64,000 nucleotides of DNA from Algoriphagus terrigena DSM 22685 (GCF_000429445.1 NZ_AUBW01000003.1:248001-312000), one strand, 5' to 3'; shown: positions 43,801 to 52,557, counted from the first letter of the stretch. A program made the numbers and translations. The notes: a model not told the origin generated them from the sequence alone.

Positions 43801-44139
43801 TACACCTTTGAGGGTAGGCTTGATGCCGAAACGGCGGCGGCAGTGGGAGAGCAGCTGAACGCGCTGTTTGTGTTGCCAGAGTTTGTCCGATGGTTTGATC
43901 CGAGCCTACAGTCGCTTGCTGAGCAGGGCATCTTGCTTCCCGGAGGAAGTCAAAAACGTCCCGACCGAATTCTGATCGGAGCTCATGAGGCTATTGTGGT
44001 GGATTTCAAGACGGGAGAAAAATACGCTTCGCACCTCGCCCAAGTGAAAGAATACATGGAATTAGTCGCCAGACTCAGCCAAAAGCCAGTCAAAGGCTAT
44101 CTCTGCTATCTCGAACCCACCCAAATTTTGGAAGTATGA
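40894..44139 (+). CDS. addA: AddA-like UvrD helicase / nuclease
   Basis: A 1081-residue superfamily 1A helicase-nuclease, from the ATG at 40894. Helicase motifs in order are YKSSAGSGKTYTL (I), VTFTNKATQEMKERI (Ia), LIDEFQDTSDFQW (II), LLVGDVKQSIYRWRGG (III), ATNFRSLPGIIQFNN (IV), LTIHKAKGLQYKVV (V) and NMLYVAFTRAEE (VI). The C-terminal RecB-type nuclease motif is VVDFKTGEKYASHLAQVKEY near residue 1040. It resects double-strand breaks with AddB for RecA-mediated repair. Its stop overlaps the addB start (ATGA). Confidence 0.93.
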   Translation: MQRRPFILYKSSAGSGKTYTLTLEYLKLALQSPRSAFKQILAVTFTNKATQEMKERILTVLERLTKEVRPKEFLDAELMQSLDLSPAQLQSRARETLLHILHGYGYFAVSTIDSFFQRVIRSFAREMDLQAKFDLEMDTDAVLDRLVDRVVEKVSIDRNLRTWLIDYAEEQIENEKSWDIRGGIKSLGREIFQERFKAFRGLFQESVANEGFLGEFRKYVQDEKRKLIAEAEELREKSEQIRANSGLEWTDFKGGSKSFAMRFARQGDPQCPFPSLTEIMLRDLPEYSNWYKKGDRNGPAIESAAQAGLATILFSWPEKVTQWNTLDALQKNLNAFGVFRDLILELRLLKDEEGILLISDVNDFLKEITKDNDAPFVYEKIGNQYRNFLIDEFQDTSDFQWSSFKPLLENSLASGNTNLLVGDVKQSIYRWRGGRLELLLAEVQQQIHPDFIEEKALATNFRSLPGIIQFNNAIFETLPELMQAGMKDSFQIDAENLLVEAFGGVKQSIPSGKMSLEFQGKIRLEFNQKTSSRSTEETDEEQEDSHTKVLNRLPQLVMDLQDRGYQLRDIAFLVRKNAHGAEIADALMAYGRDNPDSNYRFDVLSEESLFLDKSAAVKCLVAMLTFLSNPSDRVSLKTMWFYYALLHDIPLSHDLFHKDKLPDELRSKELKLRQQLDVLTQLPLMELLEECVSFLGMVDKQSDLAYVSGFKEAVFDFVKKNRADLIGFLDWWELNKGKRTVKIPEDHDAMRILTIHKAKGLQYKVVLMPFLDWRIVASGLQAPVIWSPFSTETGIHTVMPLTHGSVLRDSAFAPAYQDEIRLAYLDSLNMLYVAFTRAEEVIWGSTEFSQNQKGEINLNTTGNLLYSLFASGFQVAELGENQSWDGENLIYEAGNWGTIPLLKDRKPTHESLLRWESQNWRSKLKTKKKAWDFSESGLQARSQRKLGVIIHELLAASQDKKDAELLLQQYTFEGRLDAETAAAVGEQLNALFVLPEFVRWFDPSLQSLAEQGILLPGGSQKRPDRILIGAHEAIVVDFKTGEKYASHLAQVKEYMELVARLSQKPVKGYLCYLEPTQILEV

Positions 44140-46976
44140 TCCCCTTTTTGAAAGATACAGCAAAGCAGCTTTTGGAATCGGGACGCGATCTCAAAGACTT
44201 GGTCATTGTATTGCCCAATCGGCGGGCGGGCCTGTTTTTTACCCGCTACCTTGGCGAGCTGATCGCTGAGCCGGTCTGGATGCCGGAGGTGAGAACGATC
44301 GAGCAGGTCTTCTACGGCCTGGCCGGAAATACGCCTGCGGATGAACTGACGCTGATCTTTGAGCTGTATGAGCTCTACCGACAGGTGCAGGAAGAGCCGG
44401 AGGATTTTGACCGTTTTTATGTCTGGGGTGAGTTGATCCTGAAGGACTTCAATGACCTCGATCAGTTTCTCGCTCCCGCAAAGACGGTCTATCAAAACCT
44501 TGCGGAGATCAAGGAATTTGAGTCCGATCTAAGTTTTTTGACCGAGGATCAAAAAGCGCTGATTTCCCAGTTTTGGCTGGCTTTTGCCCGACAAAATGAG
44601 CAGGAAAAGGAGAAGTTTTTGCGTTTCTGGCAGATTCTGGGTCGCTTGTACGGAGACTTTCAGCACCGGCTCAAAACCGTCGGACTGGCCTATTCGGGAC
44701 AGCTTTACCGGCAGGTGGCCGAGAACTTAAAGCAGATTCCAAGTCCTGAGAAGCATTATATTTTCGTCGGCTTCAATGCCTTTACGTTGGCAGAAGAGAA
44801 GCTTATCAAGCACTTTGTGAAGGAGTTTGGCGCGGAGGTTTTTTGGGACGTGGACGCATTTTACTTGGAGGACACCTTGCAGGAGGCGGGGTTGTTTTTC
44901 AGGGATTATAAGAGGGACGCCGTGCTTGGGAAGACTTTTACGGAGGAAATACCAAATCAGATCCGCCAAAAATCCGACAGAATTCAGACGCATTCTATTC
45001 CGCTAAAGACCAACCAATCCAATCTGGTCGGGAAGTTATTGGAGGCGCTCGGCCCGGACGAACGGCTGGAGGAGACGGTGATCATCCTGCCCGATGAGCA
45101 GCTGCTCTTTCCCGTTTTGCACACGTTGCCGCCGCAGATCGAGAAGCTCAACGTGACGATGGGTTACCCGATCCGAAATGCGCCTATCTATGCTTTTCTC
45201 GATGCTGTGCTTGACTTACAGCGATTTGTTAAAGTGAAAAATGGCGTCACCAGCTTTTACCACAAGCCGGTGACGGACCTGCTTTCTTTCCCCTATCTGA
45301 AAGCCGCCGCTTCCGACCATGTACAGGATGTGCTGGAGAAAATCCGGACAAACAACCTTCTCGAAGTGCCTCAAGCGATGTTGATCCAGCCTGAGACGAT
45401 ATTCGAATTGGTGTTCCGAAAAGTCAACCCGGAAGATATTTTTGATTATTTGGGCACCTTGATCCAGCATCTTGCGCAGGAGTTTAAAGACGACGAGATC
45501 CAGCGCAGCTACCTGTTTCAGGCCTTCAAGCAGCTCAACAGGATTCAAGAGATCTTCAAATCCAACAGCTCCAAAGGGCTGAAGATGGACTTTGTGCTGA
45601 AGCTTTTCAGGCAGATTTTCAGGGAACTCAAGTTGCCATTCGAGGGGGAACCGCTTCAGGGATTGCAGCTCATGGGCGTGCTGGAGTCCAGGAATTTGGA
45701 TTTTCGCCGTGTGATCATCTGCGATGTAAACGAGGGGAGTTTTCCTCCCGGCGGCGGAATCAACTCAATGATCCCGTTTAACCTGCGCCGGGCGTTCAGG
45801 CTGCCGGTGCAAGAGCAAAATGACGCGATCTACGCCTACACATTTTACCGTCTGCTACATCGGGCGGAGGAAGTTCACCTGATCTATACGACTTCCTCTG
45901 ATCAGGGCAAGGCGGGCGAGATGAGCCGTTTTATCCAACAGATGCAGGCAGAACTCGGCATCGCAGCGCCACAAGTGGCAATGGTGCCCGTGGACTTGAC
46001 GCCAGCTGAGGAGATCACGATCCAGAAGACTCCCGAGGTGATGGATGCTTTGCGGCAATATGTGAAGACTTCTGATCCGACAGCTTTTTTGAAGTCGTTT
46101 TCCGCCTCTGCGATCAATATGTACCTGGATTGTAGATTGCGGTTTTATTTCCGGTATCTGGCTGGACTGAAGGAAAAGGAAGAAGTCGTCACGGGGATTG
46201 ATCCGTCGACCTTTGGTACGATCCTGCACAATGCGGTGGAAAACTTGTATAAAGTGGCCGAGGGAGAGACAGCCCGGGCGATCGATAACCACGGGATTGA
46301 GCGCTTGAAGCCACAGATCCCAGCGGCGGTGGATGCGGCGATTCGGGCTTTTTACAATCGAAACGAAGAAGATGAAGCGCTGGAGCTGTCCGGGCAACTG
46401 GAGATTGCGCGGGCCATCTTCATCAAATATCTCGGAGCTATCTTGGACTACGACCAGAAGAATGGCGATTTTGAAGTCATTGGCACGGAGGAGGATTATC
46501 CCTCGGGGATCTGGGTAGATACTGCGGACGGCAGGGTAGAGGTGGCGCTTGGTGGGGTCATTGACCGATTGGACAGGAAAGACGGCGTGGTGCGGCTGAT
46601 CGATTATAAGACCGGTAAGGACACCAAAAAGGTCAAATCGGTCGCTTCTTTATTTGATCGCGATGATACCGGACGAAACAAAGCGGCGATGCAAACGATG
46701 CTCTATGCCTATTTCTATCAAACGAAGCATCCTGGAAACCAACTTCCCCTCAAGCCGGGGATCTTCAACATCAAGGAGATCTACAATCCCAAATTCAATC
46801 CTTTTCTTCAGTTGGACGGTGTGGAGATCAACGATTACAGAGAGTTGGCTGAGGAATTTGAAGGAGGTTTGAGTGGCTTGCTGGGTGAGATCTTTGACCC
46901 GGAGCAGCCGTTTGACCAGACGACGAAGGTGGAAAAGTGCGTCTATTGCGCGTATAAAGAGATCTGTGGAAGGTGA
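44136..46976 (+). CDS. addB: AddB-like PD-(D/E)xK nuclease
   Basis: A 946-residue partner of AddA. The N-terminal part is an inactive helicase-like scaffold (DLVIVLPNRRAGLFFTRYL, VIILPDEQLLFPVL, RRVIICDVNEGSFPPGGG). The C-terminal nuclease has VVRLIDYKTGKD, and a Fe-S staple: Cys near residue 666 (YLDCRLRFYFRY) with CVYCAYKEIC at the extreme C-terminus, the C...CxxCx5C pattern of AddB [4Fe-4S] nucleases. The four-base overlap with addA implies coupled translation. No recD-like gene is next to it. Confidence 0.92.
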   Translation: MIPFLKDTAKQLLESGRDLKDLVIVLPNRRAGLFFTRYLGELIAEPVWMPEVRTIEQVFYGLAGNTPADELTLIFELYELYRQVQEEPEDFDRFYVWGELILKDFNDLDQFLAPAKTVYQNLAEIKEFESDLSFLTEDQKALISQFWLAFARQNEQEKEKFLRFWQILGRLYGDFQHRLKTVGLAYSGQLYRQVAENLKQIPSPEKHYIFVGFNAFTLAEEKLIKHFVKEFGAEVFWDVDAFYLEDTLQEAGLFFRDYKRDAVLGKTFTEEIPNQIRQKSDRIQTHSIPLKTNQSNLVGKLLEALGPDERLEETVIILPDEQLLFPVLHTLPPQIEKLNVTMGYPIRNAPIYAFLDAVLDLQRFVKVKNGVTSFYHKPVTDLLSFPYLKAAASDHVQDVLEKIRTNNLLEVPQAMLIQPETIFELVFRKVNPEDIFDYLGTLIQHLAQEFKDDEIQRSYLFQAFKQLNRIQEIFKSNSSKGLKMDFVLKLFRQIFRELKLPFEGEPLQGLQLMGVLESRNLDFRRVIICDVNEGSFPPGGGINSMIPFNLRRAFRLPVQEQNDAIYAYTFYRLLHRAEEVHLIYTTSSDQGKAGEMSRFIQQMQAELGIAAPQVAMVPVDLTPAEEITIQKTPEVMDALRQYVKTSDPTAFLKSFSASAINMYLDCRLRFYFRYLAGLKEKEEVVTGIDPSTFGTILHNAVENLYKVAEGETARAIDNHGIERLKPQIPAAVDAAIRAFYNRNEEDEALELSGQLEIARAIFIKYLGAILDYDQKNGDFEVIGTEEDYPSGIWVDTADGRVEVALGGVIDRLDRKDGVVRLIDYKTGKDTKKVKSVASLFDRDDTGRNKAAMQTMLYAYFYQTKHPGNQLPLKPGIFNIKEIYNPKFNPFLQLDGVEINDYRELAEEFEGGLSGLLGEIFDPEQPFDQTTKVEKCVYCAYKEICGR

Positions 46977-46986
46977 GTCAGTGGGA

Positions 46987-47037
46987 AGTAGGCAGTCTGC
47001 AGTTTGCAGCCATACTGCACACTGTAAGCTGCCAACT
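46987..47037. repeat. Imperfect 23-base inverted repeat between convergent genes
   Basis: Arms at 46987-47009 and 47015-47037 match at 18 of 23 positions around the spacer CCATA. The sequence is a chain of GCAGT/TGCAG-like units (AGTAGGCAGTCTGCAG, CTGCACACTG). It fills nearly all of the gap between the addB stop and the YciI-like stop, so it may act as a two-way terminator or be a mobile REP-like element. Confidence 0.6.
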
Positions 47038-47038
47038 G

Positions 47039-47491
47039 CTAAAAGCTCTTCTTCGTCACTTTAGGATAAAGCTCATTCAGCATCACCAACGCCGCTGAGC
47101 CGTACCATTCTTTCAAGTCCATCTTAAGGACTCCGGCTTGGATGGCGGGATCAGTTTCTGTCAAAGCTTTGGCTTCATCGATCGACTGCACGTCGAAGAT
47201 GTAGAGCCCTCTCAGGTCTTCATTTCCGAAAAACGGTCCAGCAACCACCAGTTTGCCCATTTCGGCCATCTTACCGATGTTGGCCATGTGAGCTCCCTGG
47301 ATTTCCTGTCTCTTTTCCGGGGTGTATTCACTCACGCGGTCGCCTCGGAGAAGGAACGCGATCACGTATTTTTTCATCCCATATTCATCGGCACCGACTT
47401 TTTGGGCAAGGACTTCGTCATATTGACTTTGGGCAAGACTGAGGGTGCAAACTCCAATCAAGAAAAGGACGAGCGTAAATAGCTTTTTCAT
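47039..47491 (-). CDS. Exported YciI-like protein
   Basis: A 150-residue protein with a signal peptide (KKLFTLVLFLIGVCTLSLAQ). The rest is a YCII-type ferredoxin-like domain: YVIAFLLRGD, AHMANIGKMAEMGKLVVAGPF (the conserved His and Gly-Pro), GLYIFDVQSIDEAKALTETD and AGVLKMDLKEWYG. YciI proteins are normally cytosolic; exported versions occur in Bacteroidota but have no known substrate. It is convergent with addB across the inverted repeat. Confidence 0.85.
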   Translation of the reverse strand: MKKLFTLVLFLIGVCTLSLAQSQYDEVLAQKVGADEYGMKKYVIAFLLRGDRVSEYTPEKRQEIQGAHMANIGKMAEMGKLVVAGPFFGNEDLRGLYIFDVQSIDEAKALTETDPAIQAGVLKMDLKEWYGSAALVMLNELYPKVTKKSF

Positions 47492-47593
47492 CTGTCTATA
47501 ATTTAATTTTCAATGGTCAGTTTGAATCTCCTGAATTGATAATTGTCTATATGTGGAGCTGCGACGTGCTCAATTTCAACCGGTTGGATGAGC

Positions 47594-48967
47594 TTAATGT
47601 AAAATGAGCGCAATCGTGTCAGCCTTTGTACGGATTTTTATCCAGTCGGAGAGTCTTTTGGATTCAGCCTTGGAAGGTTCTGGGGAAAATTGCGCATAGG
47701 CTACCAGCAAGGTATCGACTTTTTTCTTATCCAAATCCGTCATCAAAGATCTCCCGATGGTAAATTTCTTGAGGTTGGGGTGGTTGATCTTCGCTTCTTC
47801 GGCGATCTCAACGCTTAGTTTTCGGGTGTTGGCGTCGGCCAGTATCTCATTTTCGAGAAGAGCGATCTTTTCGTCTTTGTCCCGGATCAAGGTTTCATTT
47901 CGTTCGTAGAGATCTTTGAGAATGTCATTTCGAAGTAGGTTCAGGTCTGTCCCGTTACCACTTTGGAGAAATGTCAGGCTTGTCTCTTCCAACCCAAATC
48001 CCGGCAGTTTTGCATTTAATTGGGCTATTTCTTCCTCCGAAAGTTGCTCACCGATCAAGCTGACCTCGATAGTCTTGGGAGGGATATTGTAATGATAGCT
48101 GGCGGTCAGTACCTGCGTATTGGGAGATTGGATCTCCAGATTGACAAACCTTCTGGCCTGTTCGTTCCAGATTGACTTCTTGACGATCCCGTATGCCAGG
48201 TAGACACTGGGGATTATTGTCATCAGAGTGATGACCGTGATGTAAGTTTGTACACGCTTTTCGCGCTTGGTATCCAAAAATTGCTTCTTCGGATACTTCA
48301 TAAATCGAACAATGAGGTAAGTCGAGAGACTGATAAAAACCGAATTGATAAAGAAAAGGTAGAACGCTCCGACAAAATAGAGGAGGTTGCCGGTCGCCAA
48401 ACCGTACCCTGCGGTACAGAGCGGCGGCATCAGTGCCGTAGCAATGGCGACCCCGGGAATGGCATTGCTTTTCTCTTTTCTTGACCCGGCGACAATCCCG
48501 GCAAGTCCGCCAAAGAGGGCAATCAAGACATCCCAAACGGTCGGCTCGGTCCGGGCTAAAAGTTCAGATTGTGCAACGCTGATCGGGGTCAGGGAGAAGT
48601 ATAAAGTAGAGGTCAAAATCGCGATAAAAACTGCCACGCCGAGGTTGCGGAAAGACCGCTTCAGGAGGTCGAAATCATTGATGCCGGCGGCCATCCCGAT
48701 GCCCATGATCGGACCCATCAGCGGGGAGATCAGCATGGCTCCGATGATGACTGCTGTGGAGTTGACGTTGAGCCCGATGGAAGCCACGAAAATCGCAAAG
48801 ATCAGGATCCATAGATTGGCGCCCCTAAACTCTACGTTTTTTGAAATATACTCAATGGTTTCCAGCTCATCTTCCTTCCCTTCCTCCAGGTCAAACCGGT
48901 TGGCGATGTAAACGAAAAAACGAAGAATACTGCTCCTCTTTCGAGGCGGGGGAGTGGTGGTAGCCAT
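47594..48967 (-). CDS. DUF389 membrane protein
   Basis: A 457-residue protein counting from the ATG at 48967; an in-frame codon at 49120 would add 51 unconserved residues. Residues about 50-290 contain six to seven membrane helices of the DUF389 (TIGR00341) family, with NSTAVIIGAMLISPLMGPIM and GVAIATALMPPLCTAGYGLA as hallmark segments. The C-terminal third is soluble and includes a helical segment (NDILKDLYERNETLIRDKDE). Transport function is suspected in the family but not proven. Confidence 0.88.
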   Translation of the reverse strand: MATTTPPPRKRSSILRFFVYIANRFDLEEGKEDELETIEYISKNVEFRGANLWILIFAIFVASIGLNVNSTAVIIGAMLISPLMGPIMGIGMAAGINDFDLLKRSFRNLGVAVFIAILTSTLYFSLTPISVAQSELLARTEPTVWDVLIALFGGLAGIVAGSRKEKSNAIPGVAIATALMPPLCTAGYGLATGNLLYFVGAFYLFFINSVFISLSTYLIVRFMKYPKKQFLDTKREKRVQTYITVITLMTIIPSVYLAYGIVKKSIWNEQARRFVNLEIQSPNTQVLTASYHYNIPPKTIEVSLIGEQLSEEEIAQLNAKLPGFGLEETSLTFLQSGNGTDLNLLRNDILKDLYERNETLIRDKDEKIALLENEILADANTRKLSVEIAEEAKINHPNLKKFTIGRSLMTDLDKKKVDTLLVAYAQFSPEPSKAESKRLSDWIKIRTKADTIALILH

Positions 48968-49350
48968 GTAGGGGTTGAGACAAGAATATGGGTGAAAGTA
49001 AGGATTATAGGAAAAATCTATGATGATTTTTTCAAAAACAGAGGGAGGTCGGGGTAAGAGCCACCAAATAATTTGGCGGAAGGGTACGATGTGAAAAGCA
49101 ATTATTTTCCTCTCCATCAAGTTATCTTTGGGTTTATAAGAACTGATATAACTTACTGATATTTAAATTTATAAATCTGATTTAGATCTTTCGAAAAATG
49201 GGCTAGCTAAAAAGATTAGTCTAGACTAAAAATAACTTGAGATAATTTCATATTCCGATATCTAAGAATAAGCTATAGTTTTAAAAACCAATCGTGGATC
49301 TCGTGACTTAAGGAGGTCTAAAAAGTCTTTAAAAAAACCAAAGTGTCGAA
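48968..49350. other. Gene-free region between DUF389 and the response regulator
   Basis: This 383-base stretch is AT-rich and has no believable gene. It holds a 19-base dyad, CCACCAAAT-A-ATTTGGCGG (49061-49079, one mismatch), about 95 bases upstream of the DUF389 start, and an exact TAnnTTTG box (TATCTTTG, 49123-49130) on the plus strand, 220 bases before the response regulator. Both are possible control sites for the divergent genes. Confidence 0.4.
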
Positions 49351-49707
49351 ATGCTCAGATTAGTTTACTTGGATGATGACAGGATTCAACACTTGCTGAT
49401 GAAGAAATTGGTCAAGATTTATCTTCCAAACTGCAGTATGGAATTTTTCAACGAGCCGGAAAAACTGGACTTGTGGCTGGATGAAAATCACGTTGATTTG
49501 ATCTTGTCAGACCTCAACTTTGACAGCTCCTCCGGTTGGGATTGGGTGGCTAGTTTTAGCTCGAAATCCTCCGCGCCGATTGTCTTCCTTACTGCCAGTT
49601 CTTCTCCCGAAGACAGACGTCGGGTCGGTGATTTTCCGAGTGTGAAATGTGTGATGGAAAAGCCGATTTCCGAGGACAACTGGAATACTCTGAAGGCGCT
49701 GATATAA
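49351..49707 (+). CDS. Single-domain response regulator
   Basis: A 118-residue receiver domain with nothing attached. It keeps the acidic pocket (LDDDRIQ at 7-13), the phosphorylatable Asp in LILSDLNF (near 53), Thr in VFLTASSS and Lys in MEKPIS. Such proteins work as phosphate relays or by binding a target protein. No histidine kinase gene is near, so it must be an orphan that pairs at a distance. It is followed by a hairpin terminator. Confidence 0.9.
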   Translation: MLRLVYLDDDRIQHLLMKKLVKIYLPNCSMEFFNEPEKLDLWLDENHVDLILSDLNFDSSSGWDWVASFSSKSSAPIVFLTASSSPEDRRRVGDFPSVKCVMEKPISEDNWNTLKALI

Positions 49708-49998
49708 GACTTCAAATGCGTTGAATTTTCCCTGAAAATGGCCCTGGATTTTGGGCGGATTTTGCAGGGATTTTTGTCAACCGAACTAGCCTCCGACGCG
49801 TCTCAATTTATTGCGAATTGACTGTTGGTTCGGCTTCGACGTTTCCTTTTCAACCCAAAAAAAGGCATCGATTAATTTTTGCACTTGCTCTTTCCACTTC
49901 TAAAAAATAAGCCGGTGGAGGAAAGGGTTGGTTTGAATTTTGTTTTCTTTGTGGTGTTTGCCAAATGTCTCATGGCTGTGAACTAAGTTGAAAGAATT
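49708..49998 (+). other. Non-coding spacer before the mla operon
   Basis: A 291-base region that begins with the terminator of the response regulator gene and should contain the mla promoter. A near-match to the -7 box (AATTTTTG, 49874-49881) lies about 120 bases before mlaE; no convincing -33 box could be placed. No gene is visible. Confidence 0.35.
49729..49775 (+). terminator. Nested hairpin terminator after the response regulator
   Basis: Outer arms TCCCTG (49729-49734) and CAGGGA (49765-49770), flanked inside by AAAA/TTTT, enclose inner arms GCCC (49741-49744) and GGGC (49753-49756); TTTTTG follows. It starts about 22 bases after the stop codon. Confidence 0.5.
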
Positions 49999-50796
49999 AT
50001 GGCCGAAGAGTCGGAAGATAGAAAGCCCTTGCTTTCAAAAAAGATAGATAAGTTTTTTACGGGATTGGCGGATGCTTGGAATTTTGTCCGACGTTTCTTT
50101 CAGGAGGTGTTTATGCCGCCGTATGAATTCAAGGAAATCATCCAGCAGTGCTACCGGATAGGTGTGGAGTCGCTTCCGCTGATTTCGTTGACGGGATTCA
50201 TCGTCGGGATCGTATTTACCAATCAGTCCCGGCCCTCGCTTTCAGAGTTTGGAGCGGCATCCTGGTTACCCTCGCTGATATCCATCGCCGTCGTCCGCGC
50301 GATGGGGCCCTTGGTGACGGCGTTGATTGCAGCCGGCAAGGTGGGATCGAGCATCGGTGCCGAGATCGGTTCGATGAAGGTGACTGAGCAGATCGACGCG
50401 ATGGAGGTCTCAGCCACCAACCCCTTCAAGTTTTTGGTCGTGTCGCGGGTGTTGGCGACGACCTTGATGATCCCGCTGTTGGTGATGTACACTGACTTTG
50501 TTGCTTTGATGGGCTCGTTCCTGAGTGTCAATGCAAACGAAATGGTTAGTATGACCACCTTCTTTGTACAGGTGTTTGAAGCGATCACCTTCCTGGATAT
50601 CATTTCATCAGTATTCAAATCGGTGCTGTTTGGTTTTACGATCGGGATCGTCGGCTGCTACAAGGGATATAATTCCTCCAAAGGGACGGAAGGTGTCGGG
50701 CGCGCTGCCAACGCTGCGGTCGTCATGGCGATGTTCCTGATCTTCATCGAGGAATTACTCGTGCTTCAATTGGTCAATGCAATCAGAGGGATGTAA
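49999..50796 (+). CDS. mlaE: MlaE-family ABC transporter permease
   Basis: A 265-residue inner-membrane protein with about five or six helices. The MlaE signature VVRAMGPLVTALIAAGKVGS with AEIGSMKVTEQIDAMEVSA is intact. With MlaF and MlaD it moves phospholipids between the membranes to keep outer-membrane asymmetry. An N-terminal soluble extension of about 40 residues precedes the interface helix. mlaF starts three bases after its stop. Confidence 0.94.
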   Translation: MAEESEDRKPLLSKKIDKFFTGLADAWNFVRRFFQEVFMPPYEFKEIIQQCYRIGVESLPLISLTGFIVGIVFTNQSRPSLSEFGAASWLPSLISIAVVRAMGPLVTALIAAGKVGSSIGAEIGSMKVTEQIDAMEVSATNPFKFLVVSRVLATTLMIPLLVMYTDFVALMGSFLSVNANEMVSMTTFFVQVFEAITFLDIISSVFKSVLFGFTIGIVGCYKGYNSSKGTEGVGRAANAAVVMAMFLIFIEELLVLQLVNAIRGM

Positions 50797-50799
50797 GCT

Positions 50800-51558
50800 A
50801 TGGAAGAACGGGAAAAAGTAGTTGAGATTAAGAATCTGAAAAAGTCCTTTGGAGACCTGCATGTACTCAAAGGGGTGGATCTGGATCTATTCCGTCAGGA
50901 AAATCTCGTGGTGCTGGGGAAATCCGGCTCTGGAAAATCCGTACTGATCAAGATCATGGTAGGTCTGCTGAGACAGGATTCAGGCAGTTTGAAGGTCTTT
51001 GGAAAGGAAGTCGCGTCGCTGAAAAAAAAGGAACTCAACGAACTTCGCCTGAAAATCGGCTTTTCATTTCAAAATTCAGCTTTGTACGACAGTATGACTG
51101 TACGCGAAAACATGGAGTTTCCGTTGGTCCGAAACGAAAAGAATCTGACACGAAAGGATATCAACACGCGGATCGAAGAACTGCTCGACAGTGTGGGCCT
51201 GCCCCAGACAATCAATCAGATGCCTTCGGAGCTTTCCGGTGGTCAAAAGAAGCGGATTGGTATTGCCAGGACCCTGATCCTCAATCCCGAGATCATGCTC
51301 TATGACGAGCCTACGGCCGGCCTTGATCCGATTACCTGCGGGGAGATCAATAACCTGATTTTGGAAGTGAGGGAGCGGTACAAGACTTCCTCCATTGTGA
51401 TTACCCACGATCTGGCCTGCGCTAAGCAGATCGGAGACCGGATGGCCGTGTTGCTCGACGGCCAGTTTGATGCGGTAGGGACCTTCGAAGAAGTGTTTCC
51501 GAATGCAGAAGACGAGCGAATCAAATCATTCTACGATTATAATTTTATAAACTCATGA
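50800..51558 (+). CDS. mlaF: MlaF-family ABC transporter ATPase
   Basis: A 252-residue ATPase with Walker A GKSGSGKS (near 40-47), Q-loop FSFQNSALYDSMTV, the signature LSGGQKKRIGIARTL, Walker B MLYDEPTAGLDP and the switch His in VITHDL. It powers the MlaE permease. The FQNSALYDS Q-loop is typical of Mce/Mla ATPases. Its stop overlaps the mlaD start (51555-51558). Confidence 0.95.
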   Translation: MEEREKVVEIKNLKKSFGDLHVLKGVDLDLFRQENLVVLGKSGSGKSVLIKIMVGLLRQDSGSLKVFGKEVASLKKKELNELRLKIGFSFQNSALYDSMTVRENMEFPLVRNEKNLTRKDINTRIEELLDSVGLPQTINQMPSELSGGQKKRIGIARTLILNPEIMLYDEPTAGLDPITCGEINNLILEVRERYKTSSIVITHDLACAKQIGDRMAVLLDGQFDAVGTFEEVFPNAEDERIKSFYDYNFINS

Positions 51559-52538
51559 GAGGGGAAAATAGGAGATCCGTCATTGTTGGCATATTCGTCT
51601 TTGTTGGGATTGCCATCCTGGTGGTCGGCGTGCTGACGCTGGGCGGCCAGCAGAAGAAATTTGTCAAGGCGATTCAGCTCAAGACGGTGTTTGACGACAT
51701 CGGAGGACTTCAGACTGGCAACAACATCTGGTTTTCCGGTGTCAAGATCGGAACCGTGAAGAAAATCAACTTCTATGGCGACGCGCAGGTTGAGGTCGAG
51801 ATGAATGTTGAGGAAGCAGTAGTTGAATTCATCCGCAAGGATTCCAAAGCTACCATCAGTTCCGATGGACTCATCGGCAACAAGATCATCGTGATCTACG
51901 GCGGGAGCACCGAAGTGGCCCAGGTGGAAGACGGCGACCGACTTGAGTCGGTGATGCCATTGGATACCGATCAAATGATGGAAACGCTTCAGATCAACAA
52001 TGAAAACCTGGTGGAAATCACCGGTAATCTGAAGGAACTCACTGGCAAGATTGCTGCAGGCAAGGGCATGGTCGGCGCAGCGATGACCGACTCCCTGCTT
52101 GCGGACAATTTCAAGGCAATCATGGCCAATCTTGACCGTGCGGCAGCCAATTCCAACCGGGTTGTCAATGATCTGAACACATTTACTGCGAAGCTCAATC
52201 AGAAAGGTTACCTGTTCAACGATCTGGTCACGGATACCACAATCGTGAAAGAGCTCAAAGCCAGCATGGCAAGCCTCAACGCCACTGCTGCCAATGCGCA
52301 GCAGCTTACACTCGAGCTTCAAAAGGTAAGTGAGAAGCTCAGTTCCACCGACAATTCGATGGGGATGCTTCTGAATGATGCCGAGTTTGCTGAGTCGTTG
52401 AGAAGCACCTTGGAAAACACCGACTCTGCCACTTATAACCTAAATAAAGGCATGGAAGCGCTGGAATATACCTGGCCGTTTAATAAAGGCTTTAAGCGGA
52501 AAGCCAAGGCCGAGGCAAAAGAAGCCGATGGAAATTAA
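51555..52538 (+). CDS. mlaD: MlaD family (MCE-domain) substrate-binding protein
   Basis: A 327-residue protein anchored by one N-terminal helix (VIVGIFVFVGIAILVVGVL). The MCE domain covers residues about 38-118 (KTVFDDIGGLQTGNNIWFSG, VKIGTVKKI, DGLIGNKIIVIYGG). The C-terminal 200 residues are coiled-coil and Asn/Thr-rich (AAANSNRVVNDLNTFTAKL), the pore-forming extension of longer MCE proteins. No mlaC or mlaB lies in this operon, which is usual in Bacteroidota. Confidence 0.93.
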   Translation: MRGENRRSVIVGIFVFVGIAILVVGVLTLGGQQKKFVKAIQLKTVFDDIGGLQTGNNIWFSGVKIGTVKKINFYGDAQVEVEMNVEEAVVEFIRKDSKATISSDGLIGNKIIVIYGGSTEVAQVEDGDRLESVMPLDTDQMMETLQINNENLVEITGNLKELTGKIAAGKGMVGAAMTDSLLADNFKAIMANLDRAAANSNRVVNDLNTFTAKLNQKGYLFNDLVTDTTIVKELKASMASLNATAANAQQLTLELQKVSEKLSSTDNSMGMLLNDAEFAESLRSTLENTDSATYNLNKGMEALEYTWPFNKGFKRKAKAEAKEADGN

Positions 52539-52557
52539 AAATCATCCAAATGAAATC

